64,000 nucleotides of DNA. Origin: Alkalimarinus alittae. Its GTDB lineage: Bacteria; Pseudomonadota; Gammaproteobacteria; Pseudomonadales; Oleiphilaceae. Below are positions 1 through 9,096 of the stretch, piece after piece. The stretch spans positions 3,454,501 to 3,518,500 of the forward strand of contig NZ_CP100390.1 in the NCBI RefSeq assembly GCF_026016465.1. The letters are read 5' to 3'. The translations under genes were made by a program, and so were the position numbers. Under the pieces are notes generated by a model. It saw only the letters and a program-made list of their open reading frames with translations. It was not told the origin of the DNA and made no database searches. The first letter of the stretch is position 1, and each line of letters begins with the position of its first letter.

Positions 1-1029
1 TTTAACAACCGATTTTCTACTGAAGCCTCTTACGGTATTCTAAAAACAGAGTCTAATACCACAGGCCAAGACATTGATGGCACCCTTTACCATGTTGATG
101 CTATCTACCACTTGAACGATGACGACACCGTTCAGCCCTATGTCCTAGCAGGTATTGGTAACATGGACATGGATATGCCAGGCTCTGAGAATGATGATGA
201 AACCAGCTATAACGCAGGCGCAGGTTTTAAACGTCATATAACTGAAAACCTATCGTTGCGTGCAGAAGCTCGCATGTTTTACGGTAATGATTCAAATAAC
301 AAAGACGCACTTATTAACTTCGGTTTAGTGTATCTATTTGGCGGCAGCTCATCGAGCGAAGCTGAAGACGTTGATTATGATACAGATGGCGATGGCGTAT
401 TAGACAGCAAAGACCAATGCCCTAACACGGCTGCAGGTACAGACGTTGATAGCGTAGGCTGTGCGATTGTTGTAGCACCAAGAGATGGTGATAAAGACGG
501 CATAGAAGATAGCTTAGATAACTGCCCTAACACACCAGCAGGAAGAACTGTAGATGCCAAAGGCTGTGAACTAGACGCTGATGGTGATGGTGTTGTAGAT
601 GGTGCCGATCAGTGCCCTAACACACCAGCAGAAGCAAAAGTTGATAGCAAAGGGTGTGCATTAGCCATCACAACTACCGTTACCCAAACACTAAACGTAA
701 ACTTCCCTAATAATTCATCAATCGTGCCTAGTAACGCGAAGTCTGAGATTGATGAGCTTTCTGTATTTATGAAGTCATACCCTGCGACCAAAGTAACTAT
801 CGAAGGCCACACGGATAGTTCAGGTGACGCTAAATACAATCAGTACCTTTCTGAAAAGCGTGCTAAATCTATTGCTAAAATCTTAGTAGAAGACTACGGC
901 ATAGAAAGCTCAAGAGTTTCTGCAATCGGTTACGGTGAAGAAAAGCCAATAGCTGACAACAGCACTGCTGAAGGCCGCAAGCAGAACCGTAGAGTTCACG
1001 CTGTAATTGAAGCGACTACAACGAAGTAA
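1..1029 (+). CDS. OmpA-family outer-membrane protein with TSP3 calcium repeats (5' end outside window)
   Basis: The frame is open from base 1, so the start lies upstream of the window. The first ~115 residues seen look like the end of an OmpA-type beta-barrel, with alternating polar and aromatic strands. Next come three thrombospondin type-3-like repeats of the form DxDGDGVxDxxDxCPNT at about bases 380-640, which are typical calcium-binding linkers. The C-terminal ~110 residues form an OmpA/MotB peptidoglycan-binding domain, with the TIEGHTDSSG motif and the ending RKQNRRVHAVI. The protein probably anchors the outer membrane to peptidoglycan, as OprF/OmpA proteins do. It is convergent with the next gene. 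The family is certain; which OmpA paralog this is cannot be told. Confidence 0.93.
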   Translation, partial: FNNRFSTEASYGILKTESNTTGQDIDGTLYHVDAIYHLNDDDTVQPYVLAGIGNMDMDMPGSENDDETSYNAGAGFKRHITENLSLRAEARMFYGNDSNNKDALINFGLVYLFGGSSSSEAEDVDYDTDGDGVLDSKDQCPNTAAGTDVDSVGCAIVVAPRDGDKDGIEDSLDNCPNTPAGRTVDAKGCELDADGDGVVDGADQCPNTPAEAKVDSKGCALAITTTVTQTLNVNFPNNSSIVPSNAKSEIDELSVFMKSYPATKVTIEGHTDSSGDAKYNQYLSEKRAKSIAKILVEDYGIESSRVSAIGYGEEKPIADNSTAEGRKQNRRVHAVIEATTTK

Positions 1030-1042
1030 CATACGGTTAGCA

Positions 1043-1074
1043 AATAAGGGGGCAGCGTCTGCTGTACCCTTATT
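1043..1074. terminator. Hairpin between convergent ompA-like and rhombosortase genes
   Basis: Arms AATAAGGG (1043-1050) and CCCTTATT (1067-1074) pair perfectly. An inner GCAGC/GCTGT stem contains one G-U pair. The hairpin sits between two convergent genes, so it may serve both. There is no long T tract on the plus side; the A/T-rich outer arm may act instead. Confidence 0.5.
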
Positions 1075-1104
1075 ACCAACCTTAAAAGCCAATTAAATCC
1101 CTAC

Positions 1105-1689
1105 CTATCTAAATACTCTAAATCTCATTATTAAAATCAAAACAACACCCGCAATCACGCCATAAAGATGGGAATCAACCGCCACAGGCCCTGAAATAAA
1201 GTCAGACATAAAAGAAGCATCCCCGTTCACCTGCTCTACACCTACTTTAAACGCGGTTAAACCTAGCGCAACAATACGAAAAATAACGGGATAACTAGTA
1301 TCCGTTGCCAGAGCATAAACCACGAGCGCATATAAACTAGCCGAAAGCCCCACATACCAACTGATACCCGGACTTAAAAACCACATCATCAAACTAATCA
1401 AAAGCGAAGCGAGTAACCATAAAAAAAGTGTCCGAACAGGTCGACCCAGAGGCCTAAATAAAGCCAATAGCAACGCGAGGCAAAGGCCGTTCATTAACAG
1501 GTGAACCCAACCTATATGATCGAGATGACCCGTTAGCAGTCGCCACCACTCTCCCCCTACTATCGCACCGCGATGATAGCGAGCATCAAATAAATTAAAA
1601 TGATCTAAGCCTTCAATAAAAATAGCCGGCAACAAAAGCACCAACAATATGGTAGCCGCCTGCTTGAGCCCGACTTGTAGTATTCTCAT
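1105..1689 (-). CDS. Rhombosortase-like intramembrane serine protease
   Basis: This 194-residue protein has about six hydrophobic segments and a small rhomboid layout. HLLMN at residues 63-67 matches the rhomboid H-x3-N motif. GLSAS at 114-118 carries the predicted nucleophile S116, with Ala after it where most rhomboids have Gly. SHLYG at 173-177 supplies the predicted catalytic H174. The short length and the YVGLS and HLYG contexts fit the rhombosortase subfamily, which cleaves proteins with a GlyGly-CTERM tail during surface export. No protein with such a tail was recognised in this window. A general rhomboid protease is the alternative. The ATG start at 1689 is the only good one. Confidence 0.75.
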   Translation of the reverse strand: MRILQVGLKQAATILLVLLLPAIFIEGLDHFNLFDARYHRGAIVGGEWWRLLTGHLDHIGWVHLLMNGLCLALLLALFRPLGRPVRTLFLWLLASLLISLMMWFLSPGISWYVGLSASLYALVVYALATDTSYPVIFRIVALGLTAFKVGVEQVNGDASFMSDFISGPVAVDSHLYGVIAGVVLILIMRFRVFR

Positions 1690-1916
1690 GTTCTTCTCAA
1701 CTCAGTGGAAATTTAGACGTGAAATTTATGTTCAAATTGGCTATGGCATCCCATTACTACTTATAACCCTTAGCATCAAAGAAGGTGATTATATTCATTG
1801 TCAAAGCGCGATGATATCATCTCGACCAAAATTTAATGATCAATAACTATAATATAAATATAGACTTAGATAGGCTCCCAACTAAAAGGAGCCCCAACAT
1901 ACAAAGGCTCAACTTA

Positions 1917-3119
1917 ATGACAAAAAAAATAGCACTTTCCACGCTCGCAATTGTAGCAGCAGTACTTGCGCTGTTAATCGCGCTCAATTTATCCACCGTC
2001 AAAAAAGTCTATCACACCCTAACGCTCTTCAACGAAGACGTGATAGTCGATAACTTTTCAAACATGAGTTCTATATTTGAAACTGTCGAAATTGAAAAAA
2101 CCGCCCCCCTTCACACATTCGGTCATGCCCCTCAACCGCTTCCAACACAATACCCTTACAAGGGTGAGAATAGAGACGCCAAGACATTTTTAAATAACAC
2201 TAATACCACAGCCCTACTCGTGCTAAAAAACAATGACATCACATTTGAGAACTACTACCTTGGCACAACCGAGAATGACCAAAGAATCTCATGGTCTACC
2301 GCTAAGTCATTTCTATCAGCCATTTTTGGCGTTGCTGTTGCTGAAGGTCATATTACCAACCTGCAAGACCCTGTTACCCAGTATGTACCCGAGTTAAAAG
2401 GCACTGGCTATGATGGTGTGTCAATTAAAAATGTTCTACAAATGTCTAGCGGCGTACGGTTTGATGAGGATTACGGTCGATTTAATTCTGACATTAATCG
2501 CTTTGGAAGAACCATGGCGCTAGGCGGATCACTTGACGAGTTCGCAGCCTCTCTTGAGAAAGAACGAGAGCAAGGCGTTTACCTCCACTATGTCAGCATA
2601 GACACACATGTTTTAGGCATGGTACTACGCAGCGCTACAGGCCGTGAAATTGCTGACTACTTCAATGATAAGTTATGGTCCAAGATTGGCACCGAAGCCA
2701 GTGCGCAATACATCATAGACTCACAAAATCAACCGATGGTATTAGGTGGGCTAAATTTAAGAACGCGAGATTACGCACGATTTGGCAAGCTATATCTTGA
2801 TAATGGCCAATGGAACGGTAAACAAATAATTCCTGCGAACTGGGTTACAGAATCAACTACACCCGATGCTCCGCATTTGATACCAGGTAAACGAGATAGC
2901 TCAGAAATGGATTTAGGGTATGGCTATCAATGGTGGATTCCAGAAAATGCCGACCAGGAGTTCATGGCATTGGGGATTTATGGCCAGTATATCTATGTGA
3001 ATCAAAAATTAGGCGTGGTGATTGTTAAAAACTCCGCCAACATCAACTTCATGGATAATAACTTCGAATCAACCACTGAAACTGTTGAATTCTTTAGGGC
3101 TATTGCCGCTTCGTTATAG
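1917..3119 (+). CDS. Beta-lactamase-family serine hydrolase, membrane-anchored or exported
   Basis: The start at 1917 is preferred because AAAGG lies 9 bases upstream and an N-terminal hydrophobic segment (TLAIVAAVLALLIAL) follows at once; the longer frame from 1836 has no better signal. The product is 400 residues. The class C/esterase SxxK motif is S127-T-A-K130, within the context SWSTAKS. A YVS motif follows at the second catalytic position, and a GYGYQWW segment is typical of the beta-lactamase domain (PF00144 type). Such proteins are often periplasmic esterases, peptidases or 6-aminohexanoate-dimer hydrolase relatives, so the substrate is unknown. An upstream 6-bp hairpin (1873-1893) lies in the leader. 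Confidence 0.85.
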   Translation: MTKKIALSTLAIVAAVLALLIALNLSTVKKVYHTLTLFNEDVIVDNFSNMSSIFETVEIEKTAPLHTFGHAPQPLPTQYPYKGENRDAKTFLNNTNTTALLVLKNNDITFENYYLGTTENDQRISWSTAKSFLSAIFGVAVAEGHITNLQDPVTQYVPELKGTGYDGVSIKNVLQMSSGVRFDEDYGRFNSDINRFGRTMALGGSLDEFAASLEKEREQGVYLHYVSIDTHVLGMVLRSATGREIADYFNDKLWSKIGTEASAQYIIDSQNQPMVLGGLNLRTRDYARFGKLYLDNGQWNGKQIIPANWVTESTTPDAPHLIPGKRDSSEMDLGYGYQWWIPENADQEFMALGIYGQYIYVNQKLGVVIVKNSANINFMDNNFESTTETVEFFRAIAASL

Positions 3120-3123
3120 CACT

Positions 3124-3167
3124 GTTTAATAGTAAAGGGGAGATCATCCCTCCCTTTACTATTAAAC
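3124..3167. terminator. Bidirectional terminator
   Basis: A perfect 16-bp stem pairs 3124-3139 with 3152-3167 around a 12-base loop. The outer half is A/T-rich and the loop-proximal part is GGG/CCC. It lies between two convergent genes, which fits a terminator for both. Confidence 0.8.
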
Positions 3168-3180
3168 CCAGAACTTATAA

Positions 3181-3900
3181 TTAATCAGATAAGTAGTATT
3201 CGACGGTTGAGACCACTCTCAGCTTTTTAATATGCGGGTTATTTTTATCTCTCGCATTGATACTAAACTGCCCCTGTGACGCCTTTTTAATTTTGCCGAG
3301 CTTACTATCGGAGTCTGACGCAAACTTCGTCGCCACTTCTCTCGCCTTTCGGGTCGCTTCTTCAATCATTTCTGGCTTAACTTCATTCAAACGCGTGAAC
3401 AGATACTCTGTTTGTGATTGATAATTCCCCCCACTAAACACGATACCTTGCTTGCCTAATGTAGATAACGACCCCATAACCTTGATAACGGTTTCAATAT
3501 TTTCAGAATATACCGTAACTGTTTGAATGGCAGAGTAGCGAAATTCAGGTCTCGCATTGCCACCATATTGCTGCGCAGATTTATCCGTAATGGACGGAGA
3601 TGAAAATGTGATTTCTTCTATATTTATGCCACTGCTGCCAAGAAAATCCTTAATTTTTAAGGTGCTATCTTCTATAGAAACATATAACGATTCTAAGTCA
3701 TTCCCTGCAGCCGTAAACTGAATCGGCCAGATCACAATATCTGCCTTAAACTCTCGCTCAGATAAACCTTTTACCGTCACACTTCGGTCAAACTGTTTAT
3801 ATTCTATTGCGGCACTCCCTAGCAGGTAACCTAGTGACGCCAGCCCCATAAAAATAAACATCCCCAATATAAACGCACTTACCTTATTGTATTGCTGCAC
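3181..3900 (-). CDS. SIMPL-domain (DUF541) periplasmic/membrane protein
   Basis: The start is GTG at 3900, with a strong AAGGGGG ribosome site four bases upstream. The product has 239 residues. An N-terminal hydrophobic anchor at about 8-30 is followed by a SIMPL domain that opens with the conserved VTVKGLSEREFKAD. The family includes E. coli YggE, linked to oxidative-stress tolerance; the exact biochemical role is unknown. Family members with this single N-terminal helix are usually inner-membrane-tethered and face the periplasm. It ends just before the terminator it shares with the serine hydrolase and is followed upstream by a LysR gene on the same strand. Confidence 0.85.
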   Translation of the reverse strand: MQQYNKVSAFILGMFIFMGLASLGYLLGSAAIEYKQFDRSVTVKGLSEREFKADIVIWPIQFTAAGNDLESLYVSIEDSTLKIKDFLGSSGINIEEITFSSPSITDKSAQQYGGNARPEFRYSAIQTVTVYSENIETVIKVMGSLSTLGKQGIVFSGGNYQSQTEYLFTRLNEVKPEMIEEATRKAREVATKFASDSDSKLGKIKKASQGQFSINARDKNNPHIKKLRVVSTVEYYLSD

Positions 3901-3910
3901 TAAAGCCCCC

Positions 3911-4864
3911 TTAATTAATTGATTTTAAACTCATAAACATTTGATCAAACTGTTTTATACTCTGTTGAACATAGTCAAGAAAAGCCCGCATTACAGGTGT
4001 TGGGTGCTTTGCTTGTGGATACACCACACTCCAACTCCGCCGCAACGGAAACCCCGCAATATTTACGACCTTTAATTTACCTAATTCCAGTTCAGGCAAA
4101 ATACTGAGTAAAGGCAATACAGCAACACCTAACCCCGCCATAACAGCATGCTTTACAGCATCATTTGACCCTAGCTCAATACCCGGTTGTACACGCAGTC
4201 GTTTTAGATGGCAATGCAATTCTAGCGCAAGTCGACTACCAGAACCGGATTCGCGCATTAATAACCGACTATCAAGAAACGCTTGAGCAGTAACACTGTC
4301 TTTTTTAAGTAATGGGTGCCCTTCAGGCACTACAGGTACTAGCTCATTATCTAAAAACGGCAGCGCATTGAGTGATTTATCAGTCGGCACCATGCCCATA
4401 ACAACGAGATCATCACTATTCTCATGCAGTCGCTGCAGGGCCGTCGCACGATTAACAACCTTTACGCTCACATTAATTTGAGGATGCAAATCGAGAAACG
4501 CTCGCAGCAAATAAGGTACAACATACTGAGCCGTGTTAACCGCAACCAGCCTTAGCTCACCCGCAACCTTGCCGCCTAATGCCGCTAAATCGGTATGTAT
4601 TACCCTCAACTCAAGAAATATTTTCTCAACACTCAGCGCGAGTCGCTCTCCCGCGGCCGTACAAAATAACCGCCTGCCAATATATTCAAAAAGAGGTTGA
4701 TCAAGTGCGTGTTCTAATTGCCGTATCTGGCTACTCACGGCTGGCTGGGTTAGCCCTAACCTCTCACCCGCCTTGCTGTAACTCTTCAGTTCAAATACCG
4801 CATTAAACACCTGCAACTGACGAAAAGTGAGGCGACTGATCATTTGCTTATTAGATAATGGCAT
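3911..4864 (-). CDS. pycR: LysR-type regulator, probable regulator of pyruvate carboxylase
   Basis: The LysR N-terminal HTH is clear (LTFRQLQVFNAVFELKSYSKAGERLGLTQPAVSSQIRQLE, given here by its core TQPAVSSQ), followed by a substrate-binding domain. I chose the ATG at 4864 (MPLSNKQ); an upstream in-frame start at 4927 adds a non-homologous extension, and ATG 4843 is another option. The gene is divergent from pycA. In Pseudomonas a LysR regulator, PycR, adjoins and controls the pyruvate carboxylase genes, so position supports this role here. The ligand is not known from sequence. Confidence 0.8.
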   Translation of the reverse strand: MPLSNKQMISRLTFRQLQVFNAVFELKSYSKAGERLGLTQPAVSSQIRQLEHALDQPLFEYIGRRLFCTAAGERLALSVEKIFLELRVIHTDLAALGGKVAGELRLVAVNTAQYVVPYLLRAFLDLHPQINVSVKVVNRATALQRLHENSDDLVVMGMVPTDKSLNALPFLDNELVPVVPEGHPLLKKDSVTAQAFLDSRLLMRESGSGSRLALELHCHLKRLRVQPGIELGSNDAVKHAVMAGLGVAVLPLLSILPELELGKLKVVNIAGFPLRRSWSVVYPQAKHPTPVMRAFLDYVQQSIKQFDQMFMSLKSIN

Positions 4865-4889
4865 GACGTTGAGCCTATATTGACCTACA

Positions 4890-4907
4890 TATAAGTAATA
4901 CCTTATA
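4890..4907. promoter_or_regulatory. Candidate LysR operator between pycR and pycA
   Basis: A perfect inverted repeat has arms TATAAG (4890-4895) and CTTATA (4902-4907) with a 6-base spacer. It lies 26 bases from the chosen pycR start and about 100 bases before pycA. The size and A/T-rich arms fit the dyads bound by LysR proteins, which often overlap the regulator's own promoter. This is an inference from position and symmetry. Confidence 0.45.
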
Positions 4908-5004
4908 GATAAACTAAAAAAAATCAATTTTTACTTATCAGTATCAGCAACTAGGATACACCTAAACCCTACAGGCAATTAGTCGCAGGGCCGAGGAGGA
5001 TTAA

Positions 5005-6420
5005 ATGTTAAAAAAAGTACTTATTGCTAACCGAGGCGAAATTGCTGTACGTATCATCCGTGCCTGCGCAGAGATGGGAATACGCTCAATGGCAATTTAT
5101 ACCGAGCCCGATCGTTATGCGCTACATGTAAAACGCGCCGACGAAGCCTATTCATTAGGCGAAGACCCTTTAGCAGGCTACCTTGACCCTTTACGCATTG
5201 TGAACCTAGCGTTAGAAACAGGTTGCGATGCCATTCACCCTGGTTATGGTTTCCTCTCTGAAAACCCTGAGTTCGCTAGACTATGCGAACAAAATAACCT
5301 GGTTTTTGTAGGCCCAAGTTCAGACGTTATTCATAAAATGGGGGATAAAACTCAGGCTCGCGACTCAATGCGCGCGGCAGGCGTTCCGATCACGCCGGGT
5401 TCAGACGGGAACTTATCGGGTATTGAAGAAGCATTAACGCTAGCAGAGCAGATTGGCTATCCGGTCATGGTCAAAGCAACCTCTGGCGGCGGTGGTCGAG
5501 GTATTCGTCGATGCGACACAGCAGAAGAATTAACGCAGCAATATCCACGCGTTATTTCAGAAGCCACTAAAGCGTTTGGCTCTGCTGAAGTATTTATGGA
5601 AAAGTGCATCGTTGACCCTAAACATATTGAAGTTCAAATATTGGCAGACAGTCACGGCAACGTTGTACATCTATACGAACGTGACTGTTCAATTCAACGC
5701 CGCAACCAAAAACTGATTGAGATAGCCCCTAGCCCACAACTCACTCCAGAACAGCGTTTATATATTGGCGGATTGGCCGTTAAAGCTGCCGCCGCGGTTA
5801 ATTATGAAAATGCAGGCACGGTTGAATTTTTGCTAACCGGCAACGAAGTCTACTTCATGGAGATGAACACTCGGGTTCAGGTCGAGCACACAATTACTGA
5901 ACAAATCACAGGTGTCGATATTGTACGCGAGCAATTACGCATTGCCTCAGGTTTAACGCTGAGCTATCGCCAAGAAGACATTGCTTACCGAGGCTATGCA
6001 CTGCAATTTCGTATTAACGCCGAAGACCCAAAGAATGATTTTCTACCAAGCTTTGGCCGCATTTCTCATTATTATGCACCCGGTGGGCCAGGTGTGCGCG
6101 TCGATACCGCTATTTATACAGGATATGAAATCCCCCCCTATTACGACTCCATGTGCCTCAAACTTGTGGTCTGGGCACTCACTTGGGAAGAAGTCGTCGC
6201 ACGAGGTGAGCGGGCACTGGATGATATGCGTTTGCATGGGGTTAAAACCACCGCAAGCTACTACCGCCAGATTCTAAAACACCCAGACTTCCAGCAACCC
6301 AACTTTAACACTAGCTTTGTGCCAAATCATCCAGAACTATTGAACTACTCAGATAAACGGCACCCGAGCGAAATAGCGCTAGCATTAGCCGCGGCGATTG
6401 CGGCTCACGCAGGCTGGTAG
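5005..6420 (+). CDS. pycA: Pyruvate carboxylase subunit A (biotin carboxylase)
   Basis: The 471-residue product has the biotin carboxylase fold: it begins MLKKVLIANRGEIAVRIIRA, has the ATP-grasp glycine loop SGGGGRGIRR, and the MNTRVQVEHTITEQITG motif with catalytic Glu/Arg residues. It carboxylates the biotin on subunit B using ATP and bicarbonate in the cytoplasm. GAGGAGG precedes the ATG. AccC of acetyl-CoA carboxylase is a close relative, but the adjacent pycB and LysR gene point to pyruvate carboxylase, which makes oxaloacetate to refill the citric acid cycle. Confidence 0.93.
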   Translation: MLKKVLIANRGEIAVRIIRACAEMGIRSMAIYTEPDRYALHVKRADEAYSLGEDPLAGYLDPLRIVNLALETGCDAIHPGYGFLSENPEFARLCEQNNLVFVGPSSDVIHKMGDKTQARDSMRAAGVPITPGSDGNLSGIEEALTLAEQIGYPVMVKATSGGGGRGIRRCDTAEELTQQYPRVISEATKAFGSAEVFMEKCIVDPKHIEVQILADSHGNVVHLYERDCSIQRRNQKLIEIAPSPQLTPEQRLYIGGLAVKAAAAVNYENAGTVEFLLTGNEVYFMEMNTRVQVEHTITEQITGVDIVREQLRIASGLTLSYRQEDIAYRGYALQFRINAEDPKNDFLPSFGRISHYYAPGGPGVRVDTAIYTGYEIPPYYDSMCLKLVVWALTWEEVVARGERALDDMRLHGVKTTASYYRQILKHPDFQQPNFNTSFVPNHPELLNYSDKRHPSEIALALAAAIAAHAGW

Positions 6421-6478
6421 AACTCGATTTAACCGATTGCCACTACTTGCAGCAACTGCTGTGTAGGAGAAACAAACA

Positions 6479-8284
6479 ATGACCAATGCTCAGAAAGTTG
6501 AAGTAACCGATGTCACTCTGCGAGATGCTCATCAATCATTAATCGCAACCCGCATGCGTACCGAAGACATGCTGCCGATATGCGAAACACTCGATCAAAT
6601 AGGCTACTGGTCTCTAGAAGTCTGGGGCGGGGCAACCTTTGATGCGTGTGTTCGATTCCTTAAAGAGGACCCATGGGAACGTCTGCGAAAATTGCGTGCA
6701 GCACTACCGAATACCCGCCTACAAATGCTACTTAGAGGCCAGAATTTACTCGGTTATCGTCATTATGCCGACGACGTTGTTGAAGCGTTTGTCGCAAAGG
6801 CGGCTAAAAATGGGATCGATGTCTTCCGCGTATTCGATGCGTTAAATGACGTGCGAAACCTTGAAGTCGCAATGAGAGCCGTCAAAAAGGCAGGCAAGCA
6901 TGCTCAAGGGACCATCTGCTACACCACAAGCCCAGTGCATACGTCTGAATTATTTGTAGCGCAAGCGCTCGCCATGCAAAATATGGGGGCTGACTCTATT
7001 GCGATAAAAGACATGGCAGGGCTTTTAACCCCTTACGCGACCTATGATCTAGTAAAAGCGCTAAACGCAAAAATAGATTTACCTATCGTTGTTCACAGCC
7101 ACTCCACAGCAGGCCTCGCGCCTTTATGCCAGCTTAAAGCGATAGAAGCCGGTGCAAGTCGGATTGATACCGCTATTTCTTCATTCGCAAACGGCACCAG
7201 TCACCCTGCAACCGAAACGCAAGTAGCGGCTCTAAAAGACACCCCATACGACACAGGGTTAGACCTCGAAAAGCTAAGCGAAGTCGCTGACTACTTTCGA
7301 GAAGTGCGCAAAAAGTACCATCAGTTTGAAAGTGAATTTACCCGCGAAGATGTATCAGTACAGATCAACCAAGTGCCAGGCGGCATGATGTCTAACTTGG
7401 CGAATCAACTGAAAGAGCAGAATGCACTCGATAGAATACAAGAAGTATTTGATGAGATCCCTCGTGTACGTAAAGATCTTGGCTACCCTCCCCTAGTAAC
7501 ACCAACCTCACAGATTGTGGGCACACAAGCAGTGTATAACGTACTCGCGGGACAGCGTTATAAAACTATCACCAACGAAGTTAAACGCTACCTACAAGGC
7601 GGTTATGGTGCAGCCCCAGCCAAAGTAGATGAACAACTATTAAAAAGCGCGATAGGCAACGAAGAGGTTGATACAGGGCGGCCAGCAGATCAACTAAAGC
7701 CCGAGCTAAGCAGCCTGCAAGCCGACATTGGAAAGCTTGCAAAGTCAGAAGAAGACATTCTCACCTACGCGATGTTTCCCGACCTAGGGCGGGAGTTTTT
7801 ACAGCAGCGAGCAGATGGCACCCTAAAACCAGAAGCGCTACAACCGCTAGAAAGCGACAACGCTACAAAGCTCACTCAAGCGCGCGCCTCTGAATTTAAA
7901 ATTGATGTGCATGGCGAGCTGTATGATATTGCAATAACCGGTATCGGTGATCATGGTGCGGGTAAGCGAAAGCTTTATTTGTCTATGGATGGCATGCCAG
8001 AAGAGGTGATATTTGAGCCGTTAAATGAATTCGTATCAGCGGGAGATAGTGGTCGAAAACACGCCAGTGAGCCCGGACATGTCAGCACCACGATGCCAGG
8101 TAATATTGTGGAAGTATTAGTTAAAGAAGGCGATAGTGTTGAGGCAGGACAAGCTATTTTAATCGCTGAAGCGATGAAAATGGAAACCGAAATACATGCC
8201 AATATAGCCGGTACTGTCGATGCTATTCATGTTAAAAAGGGCGATCGAGTAACGCCCGGTGAAGTATTAGTTGAAATTAGTTAA
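6479..8284 (+). CDS. pycB: Pyruvate carboxylase subunit B (carboxyltransferase + biotin carrier)
   Basis: This 601-residue protein opens with the carboxyltransferase (HMGL-like) domain: EVTDVTLRDAHQSL carries the metal-binding Asp, and HSHSTAG the metal-binding histidines. A conserved carboxylase domain follows. The C-terminal biotinyl domain carries EAMKMET, with the biotin-accepting lysine at 567. It transfers the carboxyl group from biotin to pyruvate. OadA (oxaloacetate decarboxylase alpha) has the same architecture, but no membrane oadB/oadG gene is present and pycA lies 58 bases upstream, so the carboxylase role is preferred. AGGAG lies before the ATG. Confidence 0.92.
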   Translation: MTNAQKVEVTDVTLRDAHQSLIATRMRTEDMLPICETLDQIGYWSLEVWGGATFDACVRFLKEDPWERLRKLRAALPNTRLQMLLRGQNLLGYRHYADDVVEAFVAKAAKNGIDVFRVFDALNDVRNLEVAMRAVKKAGKHAQGTICYTTSPVHTSELFVAQALAMQNMGADSIAIKDMAGLLTPYATYDLVKALNAKIDLPIVVHSHSTAGLAPLCQLKAIEAGASRIDTAISSFANGTSHPATETQVAALKDTPYDTGLDLEKLSEVADYFREVRKKYHQFESEFTREDVSVQINQVPGGMMSNLANQLKEQNALDRIQEVFDEIPRVRKDLGYPPLVTPTSQIVGTQAVYNVLAGQRYKTITNEVKRYLQGGYGAAPAKVDEQLLKSAIGNEEVDTGRPADQLKPELSSLQADIGKLAKSEEDILTYAMFPDLGREFLQQRADGTLKPEALQPLESDNATKLTQARASEFKIDVHGELYDIAITGIGDHGAGKRKLYLSMDGMPEEVIFEPLNEFVSAGDSGRKHASEPGHVSTTMPGNIVEVLVKEGDSVEAGQAILIAEAMKMETEIHANIAGTVDAIHVKKGDRVTPGEVLVEIS

Positions 8285-8295
8285 CACCAGCGCAA

Positions 8296-8340
8296 TACAC
8301 CCATATACTTGCACAGTTCATCTGCAAGTATATGGGTGTA
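8296..8340. terminator. Long perfect hairpin between pycB and carbonic anhydrase gene
   Basis: Eighteen bases at 8296-8313 pair perfectly with 8323-8340, leaving a 9-base loop. No T tract follows, so it may be a factor-dependent terminator, an attenuator or an mRNA-protecting 3' stem for pycAB instead of a classical intrinsic terminator. It lies 12 bases after the pycB stop and 46 bases before the next start. Confidence 0.55.
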
Positions 8341-8386
8341 ATAAAACACAATGCTGAATTGAATATTTGTTTTAGGGAGCAAGACA

Positions 8387-9049
8387 GTGGAAAAGATAGT
8401 AAATGGCGTACTTAACTTCCGTCAAAACATATACCCAACATGTAAAGACCTATTTGGAACTTTAGCGGGAGGACAAAACCCCGATGTTTTGTTTATAACC
8501 TGCTCCGATTCTCGCATAGACCCTAACCTGCTCACGGGCTCTGACCCGGGCGATTTATTTATTTGCCGCAATGCTGGCAATATCATCCCGCCGCACAGTA
8601 ACGAAACCGGAGGCATGACCGCATCGATTGAATACGCAGTGGCGCTATTAGGCGTTCGACATATTATTATCTGCGGCCATACCGACTGTGGCGCCATCAA
8701 AGGCGCACTAGACTTGAATGCACTAACCGGCCTGCCCCACGTTAAAGAATGGCTTGGTCACTGCCGATCCGCCATGGAGATCGTACGTGAACGTAATGAC
8801 ATTCCATATGACCAATGCGTAGGGCCTGAACACCTAAACGAAGCCATTGAAGAAAATGTGCTTCAGCAGGTTCAACACATCCGAACTCACCCTGCTGTTG
8901 CAGCAAAACTAGCCACAGGTAAAGCTCACATTCATGGATGGATTTATGATATTGAAAGTGGAAGTATTCGTTGCTGTGACCATAACGATACCCAATTCAG
9001 AGAGTTTGATGAGCAATACGCGGATGTAATCCGTAACCTAAAGAGTTAG
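8387..9049 (+). CDS. can: Beta-class carbonic anhydrase
   Basis: The start is GTG at 8387, preceded by TTAGGGAG. The product is 220 residues. The zinc and catalytic motifs of beta-carbonic anhydrases are present: C39-S-D-S-R43 and H98-T-D-C101, giving Cys, His, Cys as metal ligands and the Asp/Arg dyad. It interconverts CO2 and bicarbonate. It lies directly downstream of pycAB, and bicarbonate is the substrate of pyruvate carboxylase, so the two probably act together, even if the hairpin between them uncouples expression. Confidence 0.93.
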   Translation: MEKIVNGVLNFRQNIYPTCKDLFGTLAGGQNPDVLFITCSDSRIDPNLLTGSDPGDLFICRNAGNIIPPHSNETGGMTASIEYAVALLGVRHIIICGHTDCGAIKGALDLNALTGLPHVKEWLGHCRSAMEIVRERNDIPYDQCVGPEHLNEAIEENVLQQVQHIRTHPAVAAKLATGKAHIHGWIYDIESGSIRCCDHNDTQFREFDEQYADVIRNLKS

Positions 9050-9060
9050 TAGCAACACAG

Positions 9061-9083
9061 TCGCCACCGCAAACAGGTGGCGA
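9061..9083. terminator. Hairpin between convergent can and tpm
   Basis: TCGCCACC (9061-9068) and GGTGGCGA (9076-9083) form a perfect 8-bp GC-rich stem with a 7-base loop. Position between convergent genes suggests termination, but neither side has a strong T tract. Confidence 0.45.
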
Positions 9084-9096
9084 ATCCCCCCTCTAG

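Noticed and set aside
375..839. Minus-strand open frames opposite the ompA-like gene
   Set aside because: They lie under the TSP3 repeats and OmpA domain on the other strand; low-complexity, no homology or ribosome site.
5981..6277. Overlapping + frame inside pycA
   Set aside because: It lies inside a conserved biotin carboxylase frame and has no own signal.
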